A stretch of 46,191 nucleotides of DNA from assembly GCA_028715705.1 (NCBI GenBank), contig JAQURJ010000006.1, positions 1 through 46,191 of the forward strand, read 5' to 3'. Within the stretch, counting starts at the first letter, position 1; the number at the start of each line of letters is the position of its first letter. The DNA comes from Phycisphaerae bacterium. GTDB taxonomy: Bacteria; Planctomycetota; Phycisphaerae; Sedimentisphaerales; Anaerobacaceae. Under the pieces are notes generated by a model. That model saw only the letters and a list, made by a program, of their open reading frames with translations, was not told where the DNA came from and did not search any database. Both the position numbers and the translations under genes were made by a program. Shown here in pieces: positions 26,210-33,177 of this stretch.

Positions 26210-27535
26210 TCACAGACAGTTGGAATCGCTTGGCTGCGTACAGTTGAGCCAGCCGTCAGCAACGCTGCCAAAGTCGATAAAGTCCACATAACAGTCCTCA
26301 TTAAGGTCAGCAGGCAGATAGCCCCAGTCACCGCATCCTATTAAACCGCCATAAATCGTCAAATCATCGACATTCACTGCGACAGACGTGTATCTCATGA
26401 TACGTACCGTACCAATATCGGTTGCGAGGTTGTCGTAGAAAGCATAATCATTAGCCTTCAGGACATTATCTACATACACATCGTAAGTCTTGGCGGCAAT
26501 ATCCGCAACAATCCTGATATCATACGTCTGGGCAGCATATGTCATAAGATCAGTCGCGGTCGTGCCGTTGTAGGCCGTTATATACCCGGTACCGTTAAAT
26601 AGCACACGCGCTGCTGTACGAGTAGTAGTGGCATTCAGTAAATCAAATTGCGATGTCCTGTTTGTGTTGAGTGCCGTGGTCTTAAACGCAAGTGTAGCAG
26701 TGGTGGTCTGGGAGGCAAAGCTCTTTCGGACATCTGCGTTAGCTCCGGAGTAATACACCTTAAGCGATTGTGCACCGGCAATTACACCCGTACCAGTAAA
26801 GATATCGCCGGCTCCTGCCGTGATAGTCCAGCCGTCCTGACCAGCTACAGTGCCGGTCGTAAAGGTAGGTGACTCGAAGCCGGTCGTGTAAAGTGTATCA
26901 TAAACGGCACTTGAAGTTATGGACAGATCGTCGATATACACGGGGGAGGTTGTATACCTCTGTATGCGAAACAAGCCGAGAGAACTTGTACCATTATAGA
27001 AGGCAAAATTATCCGCTTTCAGTACGTCATCCACATATAAATCATAAGTTTGATTAAAGATATCCACCTCGAGCCGGACATTATATACGATATGGCCGCT
27101 ATATGCCCCCACAGCGGTTCCAGTAGTACTATCATAGGCAACTATATTTCCCGTATCCTTAAACTCAACACGCGGACCTGTATGAGTACCAGCAGAGTTC
27201 ATCAGGTCAAGCCTCACGGTTTTGTTATTAACACTTGTATCGATTGAATACTCGACGGTAATGGTAATACCGCTCTGAGGAGTAAAACTTTTTCGGACAT
27301 CAGCTCCAGAGGTATACACCATAAGCGACTTTGTTCCATTAATCGCCCATGGGCCGTCATTAATATCACCAGCGGGAGCTGTAACAACCCAGCCATCCTG
27401 TCCATTTACATCGCCCGCTGTAAAACTTTCAAAGTCGGTCTGGTATATTGTAGTCCCTGCATAAACTGCCGGTGAAACCAGAAAAACCATGCCGCTTAAA
27501 ACAGTCAGTAAAACAACAAACTTTTTCATCTTCAT
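26210..27535 (-). CDS. Secreted protein with two type 1 lectin-like modules and a dockerin-like tail
   Basis: The 441-residue protein has a signal peptide (MKMKKFVVLLTVLSGMVFLVSPAVYA). Two type 1 modules follow: the first at about 27-210 (DFESFTAGDVNGQDGW), the second at about 215-395 (GFESPTFTTGTVAGQDGW). The C-terminal tail is DLNEDCYVDFIDFGSVADGW, with an EF-hand-like Asp pattern and flanking cysteines. The second module is almost identical in DNA to the neighbouring PEP-CTERM gene, while the first is closer to the module in gene A. GGAG 8 nt before the ATG supports the start. There is no enzyme domain. It probably binds glycans and docks to a surface structure. Confidence 0.82.
   Translation of the reverse strand: MKMKKFVVLLTVLSGMVFLVSPAVYAGTTIYQTDFESFTAGDVNGQDGWVVTAPAGDINDGPWAINGTKSLMVYTSGADVRKSFTPQSGITITVEYSIDTSVNNKTVRLDLMNSAGTHTGPRVEFKDTGNIVAYDSTTGTAVGAYSGHIVYNVRLEVDIFNQTYDLYVDDVLKADNFAFYNGTSSLGLFRIQRYTTSPVYIDDLSITSSAVYDTLYTTGFESPTFTTGTVAGQDGWTITAGAGDIFTGTGVIAGAQSLKVYYSGANADVRKSFASQTTTATLAFKTTALNTNRTSQFDLLNATTTRTAARVLFNGTGYITAYNGTTATDLMTYAAQTYDIRIVADIAAKTYDVYVDNVLKANDYAFYDNLATDIGTVRIMRYTSVAVNVDDLTIYGGLIGCGDWGYLPADLNEDCYVDFIDFGSVADGWLNCTQPSDSNCL
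26364..26885. repeat. Near-identical module repeat, copy 2
   Basis: Partner of 25475-25996. It encodes the second type 1 module of the 441-residue protein. Differences are few and include synonymous changes. Confidence 0.85.
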
Positions 27536-27635
27536 CTTTTTATCTCCTTCCTAAAAAAAGGAATCTAAACATTCTATTATCTTTTTCACTTACTAATGTC
27601 GATTATTAAAGAACTATTGAGCATTAACTTCATTG

Positions 27636-28598
27636 TTAAAGTAAATCTATGCAAACAGGGTCAGTAGGCGCGGTGCAATCCATCCATTGATTGGCAATAT
27701 TCGCAAAGTCCTTGAAATTCACATAACAGTCGCCATTGAGGTCGCCTTCATACCAGCCTGCGCAGTCAGCGGTAACCGTGATGTTATCCCAAAAACCATC
27801 AACACCCGTCGCACTGGTTTTGCACGTTATCCAGCCGAATGATTCCTGTTCCTCGCCATGTAAACCTTTTCTAAAATATCCGGATACTGTCGATGCCCAC
27901 ACCGGGGCGCCGGCCTGTTTTATATTCGCGGTATATTGTTTGGTCGCAAAATCCAAAACAATATTGATTTCATACCAGGTATCATCCTGATAAGAACTCA
28001 ACAATTCTTTGGTGCCGCTGGCACGTGCGGCATCCGCATCATTAAGTTGGATATTCGTCAAGCCGGCGCCTGATACTTTCATTAATATACCCAAGGCCAT
28101 ATTTTCCCAACTGCCTACCCGATTGGGATCACCTGCGGCGGCACCAGGGTCTCCAACGCCCTCATCGCCTATCATCAGACCCACATATTCAGTTGCAAAT
28201 GAACCGGTTTGTTTAAGTTTCTGGAACCAGTTCAACGTTAGGGTACGAGTATTTCTGCCCCCTCCAAAAAATAACGCGGTCATCGGACCCATACCCGCAG
28301 TGCTGGTTCGTCTAATCCTGCCGGATTGAGAACCCGCATATACATCTGCACCTGTTATAACCCTCAGGTCAGTTGGAATATTACCCGCATCGGAAATTTG
28401 GAAGACTTCCCACGATGCCCCCGAAGCAGGGTCAATGTCATTTCCATCGCCCCAGGTACTATCGCCCGGCCAAGTCCCTTCGCCGGCACTATTTGGTTCA
28501 AATGTTGTGCTGACCAGATCGACCGTCGCATTGGCCGGCACGCAAACCAGCGTCATACAGATAGCCCATAAAAAAGCTGCACTGACAATCTTTTTCAT
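27636..28598 (-). CDS. Secreted protein with one type 2 lectin-like module and a dockerin-like tail
   Basis: About 320 residues from the ATG at 28598, chosen because a GGAGA site sits just upstream and it gives a clean signal peptide (MKKIVSAAFLWAICMTLVCVPANA). An in-frame ATG at 28685 would add 29 unlikely residues. One type 2 module follows (STTFEPNSAGEGTWPGD … DTWYEINIVLDFATKQY … GFWDNITVT), the same fold as the module inserted in gene A and the one near its C-terminus. The C-terminal tail is GDLNGDCYVNFKDFANIANQW, a single EF-hand-like loop. The gene is divergent from the LacI-type regulator gene. No catalytic site is evident; glycan binding is inferred. Confidence 0.8.
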   Translation of the reverse strand: MKKIVSAAFLWAICMTLVCVPANATVDLVSTTFEPNSAGEGTWPGDSTWGDGNDIDPASGASWEVFQISDAGNIPTDLRVITGADVYAGSQSGRIRRTSTAGMGPMTALFFGGGRNTRTLTLNWFQKLKQTGSFATEYVGLMIGDEGVGDPGAAAGDPNRVGSWENMALGILMKVSGAGLTNIQLNDADAARASGTKELLSSYQDDTWYEINIVLDFATKQYTANIKQAGAPVWASTVSGYFRKGLHGEEQESFGWITCKTSATGVDGFWDNITVTADCAGWYEGDLNGDCYVNFKDFANIANQWMDCTAPTDPVCIDLL

Positions 28599-29098
28599 CT
28601 TTTCTTCTCCTTTCAAAAATTGCTGAAAATTCTCGCACAATCTAGAAATTCTTACACCGTTATTTTCGGGTGTTTTACAAAACACTATTTAGCTAACCTT
28701 AAAAGCTGTATCATTTCAGCAAAGTCCATACTACTTAACTTCGCAAATAATGTCAATAAAAATTTGAACTCGATAAAAAAAATTGAGATTTAAGGCTTAT
28801 CTATTCCCTAAAAAGACCTTTAATTATGTATATAACCTATTAGCAAAAAAGAACTTAAACTAGAATCATAATCACAATGATTTATTTCTCGTTTTTTTCT
28901 AAAAAGCCATACGCTGTCGAATAAAATTTGGTTTCTATTTCATTTTTAAAAGATTTTTCTTTCATTTTCAGGCTTTTTAGTGTATTTTAGTATTGATAAT
29001 GCGTTTTACCAATTATTAGTCTAATTTTGGCAATTGCCAGCCAGGATCGAAGATGTTAAAGTACTTCTAATCAAAACTAATTTGGAGACAGATAAATA
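28599..29098. promoter_or_regulatory. AT-rich divergent control region between secreted-protein gene and lacI-type gene
   Basis: About 500 bp without a gene, very AT-rich. It must hold promoters for the minus-strand secreted protein and the plus-strand regulator. A GATAAT hexamer near 28995 with a T-rich upstream segment is a possible -10 for the regulator. The clearest element is the palindrome at 29028-29039. Confidence 0.5.
29028..29039. promoter_or_regulatory. Candidate LacI-family operator palindrome
   Basis: TGGCAATTGCCA is a perfect 12-bp palindrome 59 bp upstream of the LacI-type start codon and downstream of the possible -10. Its size and symmetry fit a LacI-family half-site pair, though the usual central CG is replaced by AT. 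Autoregulation is an inference. Confidence 0.4.
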
Positions 29099-30157
29099 AT
29101 GGCGGTAACAATCAAAGATGTAGCAAAAAAGGCCAGCGTATCCCCCAGCACCGTCTCTATGGTGATTAACAGGCGTCACATAAACTCAAGGATAAGCAAG
29201 AACACACGACAAAAGGTGCTCGACGTGATAAGAGAATCAGGCTATGTGCCAAATCTGTATGCCAGAAGCATACGAAACGGCAGCACTTTTACCATCGGCA
29301 TAATAGTAGAGGACATAGACAGCCCTTCACGAATGATTATAAAGGGAGCAAAATTGCCGGCATCCGAAAAAGGTTATCACGTTATTGCAAGTGAAACTAA
29401 CGACAAGGCAGATGAAGAGCGTTTCTGTATTGAGAACTTCCTCTCACGCAGGGTTGATGGTATTATAATAATTCCTGCGGCATCGGGCGAAACGCTCGGC
29501 TATCTTAAGGAATTATACTCAACCGGCTTTCCGCTGGTCATTTGCGGACGTCCTTTTGTAACCGAAATGGACAGTGTCTTCGACCATCTTGAGGGTGGTT
29601 CATTCAGAGCGACAAGTTACTGTATCGAACAGGGACATACTAAAATCGCCTACTGCGCTGGTAATCCTGAGGGGATGATTTATAAACTCTCCGTCCTACC
29701 CCGATATCAAGGCTATCTAAAAGCATTGGAAGAAAACGGTATTGTACAGTTGCCCAAGAATTATTACATAACAACAAAAACAGTTGACCATGCCGGAGGC
29801 GAAGAGGCTGCTGAAGCAATTCTCAAAATGGCTGAAAAACCGACAGTCATTGTTTTCCGTAACGATGAAATGGCTGCCGGAGCTATACATTATTTGCGGA
29901 GCAAAAACATCCGAGTTCCCGATGACATATCCATAGTCGGTTATGGCAACAAGTCTTTCGCGGGTATACTTGAAGTACCCCTGACTACTATATCGCCTCT
30001 AAAAACTGAAATTGGAGAAAGAGCTGTGAGAATCATCCTCGACAAAATTGAAAATAGTAAAAAAAACAAGGGCAGTGAAGACACAAACAGAACCGTAACA
30101 TCAGTAGGTCTTATGCCCGAATTGGTGATACGGGATTCCGTTTGTCTGTTAAAATAA
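29099..30157 (+). CDS. LacI/GalR-family transcriptional regulator
   Basis: The 352-residue protein has the N-terminal LacI helix-turn-helix and hinge (VTIKDVAKKASVSPSTVSMVINRR … ISKNTRQKVLDVIRESGYVPNLYARS). A periplasmic-binding-protein-like effector domain follows (FTIGIIVEDIDSPSRMIIKGA, FRNDEMAAGAIHYLRSKNI, ISIVGYGNKSFAGILEVPLTTI). GGAG 8-9 nt upstream supports the ATG. It is the first gene of a plus-strand sugar operon (symporter, HAD enzyme, GH38-like protein). It likely senses a sugar from the glycans handled here and controls this operon, and perhaps the divergent secreted-protein gene. The ligand cannot be read from the sequence. Confidence 0.93.
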   Translation: MAVTIKDVAKKASVSPSTVSMVINRRHINSRISKNTRQKVLDVIRESGYVPNLYARSIRNGSTFTIGIIVEDIDSPSRMIIKGAKLPASEKGYHVIASETNDKADEERFCIENFLSRRVDGIIIIPAASGETLGYLKELYSTGFPLVICGRPFVTEMDSVFDHLEGGSFRATSYCIEQGHTKIAYCAGNPEGMIYKLSVLPRYQGYLKALEENGIVQLPKNYYITTKTVDHAGGEEAAEAILKMAEKPTVIVFRNDEMAAGAIHYLRSKNIRVPDDISIVGYGNKSFAGILEVPLTTISPLKTEIGERAVRIILDKIENSKKNKGSEDTNRTVTSVGLMPELVIRDSVCLLK

Positions 30158-30253
30158 CAAGTCCGGCAAATCAATCTCAAAATAAAGAATTGGCGATTTG
30201 TATAACTGTATATTGTGTTAAGATTACATATTTTTTAATCGAGAGGAAAAACT

Positions 30254-32164
30254 ATGAACTGGATTGACTGGATCGTCGTAGGGGCTTCCTGTGTATTGAT
30301 TATGGGAATAGGTTTGGCGTTTGCCAAACGCGGCAGTGGCAGTATGACGGATTTTTTCCTTGCTGGCAGAAAAATGCCGTGGTGGTTGGCAGGTCTTTCG
30401 ATGATGGCAACCAACTTTGCTTCCGACACCCCGCTTCATCAGTCAGGCAACGCTCGTAGAGGTGGTTTTCTCGGTTTTTGGTTCTATGTACCGGAAATTC
30501 TCAGGGAATTATCAATTTCTTTCTTCTTTGCCCGACTTTGGCGACGAGCCAGGATACTGACAGACGTCGAGTTTTTTGAGCTCCGACATGGGGCAGAAAG
30601 TGCGAAGATTCTGCGTATCGCCGTCGCTTCCTACAATTGCTTTATATACGCCCCTCTGAAAATAGGTCTTTTTACTCTGGCGATGAGCAAAATTGCCAGC
30701 GTAGTTTTCCAGATGCCGGAAACACTTCACTTCGCAGGTTATTCATTCAGCAGTCACATAGCGCTTTCAATAGGAGTTGTAGCCTTTGCGATGATATATT
30801 CGGCCGCTTCGGGGCTTTGGGGCGTTGCGGTTACTGACGTTCTGGAATGGCTTATCGCCATCACAGGAACTTATGCTCTGATGTTTTTTGCTTTTAAGGC
30901 AACTGGTGGGCCAAGCGGTTTGATTGATAAGCTTAAGGTAATATCCATTGATGGTCGCTTATCTTTTGACCCTTCGCGATTAAGCCCCGTAACCTTTTTC
31001 TCACCCGTGTTAATCCTTCTATTTTCACCGCACTGGTGGTTTGCGGATGGAGAACTGGCTGTCACTCAAAGGCTTATGGCATGCCGAAATGAGAAAGATG
31101 CGATGATGTCACAGCTTATGAGAACTGCGATGAACTTTACCGTTCGTTCCCTGCCGTGGATAATTTGCGGCATGGCTTCCATTGTTATTCTGGCTGATGT
31201 AACTATCGATGACCCCAATGATGCTTATCCGATGTTAATCCACAAGTTAATGCCTCACGGACTGCTGGGGCTTATGATGGTTTCTTTTTTGGCCGCTTTT
31301 TTATCATCTGCAGATATGTATTTAAATCTTGGTTCGGCATACTTTATGAATGATATCTATAGGCGTTTTATCGTTAAACATAGAGAGGAACACCATTACG
31401 TGGCAGTTTCAAAACTTGTAACTATCACAATGGCCATCCTTGGCATTATCGTCGCCGTTATGAGCAGTAGCGTCTGGGCTTTATTCAAATTGATGCTTCT
31501 GGTTATGTCGGGCACTATTATGATTCGAGCATTACGTTGGTTCTGGTGGCGCATCAACGGCTGGACGTTGGTATCCGCCATTGTGGCCAGCACAGTTACT
31601 GCGATAACTTTTTCCGTTTGGCAAATCGCATATTTTGAACCTAACGGTTTTATGAATTTCTTTAAGGTAGCTGTTCGTCCGCCGACGCAGTGGATTATCG
31701 ATACTTTACATATTACTGACAGTTCTTTCCCTCAATATGTGTACTTCACTGTAGATCTTAATCTGATAATGCTTATTGTCGCAATAGTGTGGATAACGAC
31801 GATGTTTTTAACCAGACCCGACCCTATAGAGTCATTGAAGGAATTTTATCGCCGAGTTCGTCCGGCAGGGATAGGATGGAAACCTATAGCCAAACTCTGC
31901 CCAGAAGTAAAAATAACCGACAGCTTTTCTGCGGACTTTATGGCGTGGGTTATAGGTTGTACTTTCTGCTATTCGGCATTTTTCACCGCGGCCGCAATGT
32001 ATTTTACAAAGTGGAAAATCGGGGCGATTCTGCTGACAATTACGATTGCCGCGGGCGTTCTGCTTAAATTTAAGGTTCTCGACCGATACAGCCGAATGGC
32101 CGCCATAGACAAACAATTAGAAGATGAGGCGTCAGGCAAGTCAGTCATTAAAGAAGGAACTTAG
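30254..32164 (+). CDS. Sodium:solute symporter (SSS family)
   Basis: The 636-residue membrane protein has about 14 hydrophobic helices. The N-terminus MNWIDWIVVGASCVLIMGIG is followed by GSMTDFFLAGRKMPWWLAGLSMMATNFA. This is the family's TM1 region and its conserved D-F-F-L-A-G-R signature. LLGLMMVSFLAAFLSSADMYLNLGSAYF matches the conserved TM8/TM9 region with serines of the sodium site. GAGAGG-like AGAGGA precedes the ATG by about 8 nt. It follows the LacI-type gene by 96 bp and is 4 bp ahead of the HAD gene. Transport of a mono- or small oligosaccharide by sodium symport is inferred from the operon. Confidence 0.9.
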   Translation: MNWIDWIVVGASCVLIMGIGLAFAKRGSGSMTDFFLAGRKMPWWLAGLSMMATNFASDTPLHQSGNARRGGFLGFWFYVPEILRELSISFFFARLWRRARILTDVEFFELRHGAESAKILRIAVASYNCFIYAPLKIGLFTLAMSKIASVVFQMPETLHFAGYSFSSHIALSIGVVAFAMIYSAASGLWGVAVTDVLEWLIAITGTYALMFFAFKATGGPSGLIDKLKVISIDGRLSFDPSRLSPVTFFSPVLILLFSPHWWFADGELAVTQRLMACRNEKDAMMSQLMRTAMNFTVRSLPWIICGMASIVILADVTIDDPNDAYPMLIHKLMPHGLLGLMMVSFLAAFLSSADMYLNLGSAYFMNDIYRRFIVKHREEHHYVAVSKLVTITMAILGIIVAVMSSSVWALFKLMLLVMSGTIMIRALRWFWWRINGWTLVSAIVASTVTAITFSVWQIAYFEPNGFMNFFKVAVRPPTQWIIDTLHITDSSFPQYVYFTVDLNLIMLIVAIVWITTMFLTRPDPIESLKEFYRRVRPAGIGWKPIAKLCPEVKITDSFSADFMAWVIGCTFCYSAFFTAAAMYFTKWKIGAILLTITIAAGVLLKFKVLDRYSRMAAIDKQLEDEASGKSVIKEGT

Positions 32165-32168
32165 AAGA

Positions 32169-33137
32169 ATGGATTTAAGCGGAATGATAAGTCTGAGCTC
32201 CTATGATTTTGCGGGGTTAGGCAAAACGACTATCGGGAAAAACGGGTGTAAGGAAATATACAAAACCGCCGATGAAAGAGCGGTTATAGCAGTGTTGGAA
32301 AATGATAATAAACTAATTTATTTTCCAACAGAAATCGGTATTCCAACTTTCTATCCATTGAAAAATATTGAGATGCCGGGAAAAATCTCAGGGGTACTTA
32401 TGGATTTAGACGGAACATCCGTAAAATCCGAGCATTTTTGGATATGGGTCATTCAGCAGGTTATTGCAGGGCTGTGTCAAAAGCCGGATTTCGAATTTGC
32501 CGAAGAAGACCTCCCGCACGTTTCAGGGCACAGCGTTTCGGAACATCTGCAATATTCCCTGAACAAATACTGCCGCGATATAGACAAGGCAACCCTGGTT
32601 AAAGCAAGAGATATGTATTTCAAGATAGTGCATCGCGAGCTGCAGAATGTATTGGAAAACAAGGAGATCAACGGCGTATGTTTTGAGCCGGCTCCATTTT
32701 TGAAAGAGTTTCTGTTGACTTTGAAAAACAACAATGTAAAAATAGGATTAGTCTCGTCCGGCTTATATGAAAAATCTATTCCGGAAATAAGCGCTGCTTT
32801 CAGAAGAATTCAACTGGGCGAACCTGCCGAATTTTATGACGGCATAGTTACTGCCGGTTTCAGCATTGGAAAAGGCCGGATTGGCACATTAGGCGAATTA
32901 GAACCCAAACCCCACCCCTGGTTGTATGCGGAAATGATGCACGCTCTTAATGTCCCCAAAAATGAGGTGGTGGGTCTGGAAGACAGCGGGGCAGGAGTGC
33001 TGTCGCTTATAAGCGCACAGATACCGGCTATAGGCATCGCAGGCGGAAACATAGAATCCGGCGGAGAAAAGTCTTTGTGCAGCGCATTTTTTAATAACCT
33101 TAAGGAAGCATTAGACTGTATAATGGCCCGCGTATAA
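32169..33137 (+). CDS. HAD-superfamily hydrolase (beta-phosphoglucomutase/phosphatase-like)
   Basis: About 322 residues from the ATG at 32169. That start lies 4 nt after the symporter stop, with GAAGGA/AGAAG upstream. A longer frame from 32124 would overlap the symporter and is rejected. HAD motif I is VLMDLDGTSVKSE (Asp79, Asp81). Motif II is in KIGLVSSGLYEKS. Motif III/IV is in EPKPHPWLYAEMMHALNV and VVGLEDSGAGVLSLISA. This is a subfamily I layout with a helical cap, as in beta-phosphoglucomutase or sugar-phosphate phosphatases. The first ~75 residues (DLSGMISLSSYDFAGLGK) are an unusual extension with no family I recognise. The likely substrate is a sugar phosphate from the imported sugar. 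Confidence 0.85.
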   Translation: MDLSGMISLSSYDFAGLGKTTIGKNGCKEIYKTADERAVIAVLENDNKLIYFPTEIGIPTFYPLKNIEMPGKISGVLMDLDGTSVKSEHFWIWVIQQVIAGLCQKPDFEFAEEDLPHVSGHSVSEHLQYSLNKYCRDIDKATLVKARDMYFKIVHRELQNVLENKEINGVCFEPAPFLKEFLLTLKNNNVKIGLVSSGLYEKSIPEISAAFRRIQLGEPAEFYDGIVTAGFSIGKGRIGTLGELEPKPHPWLYAEMMHALNVPKNEVVGLEDSGAGVLSLISAQIPAIGIAGGNIESGGEKSLCSAFFNNLKEALDCIMARV

Positions 33138-33177
33138 AGACACTTAACAAAATTTATATAAATTTCAGGCAAACGGT

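Noticed and set aside
32124-32168. Longer start for the HAD gene overlapping the symporter
   Set aside because: The ATG at 32169 lies 4 nt after the symporter stop with a ribosome site; the extra residues are the symporter end read in another frame.
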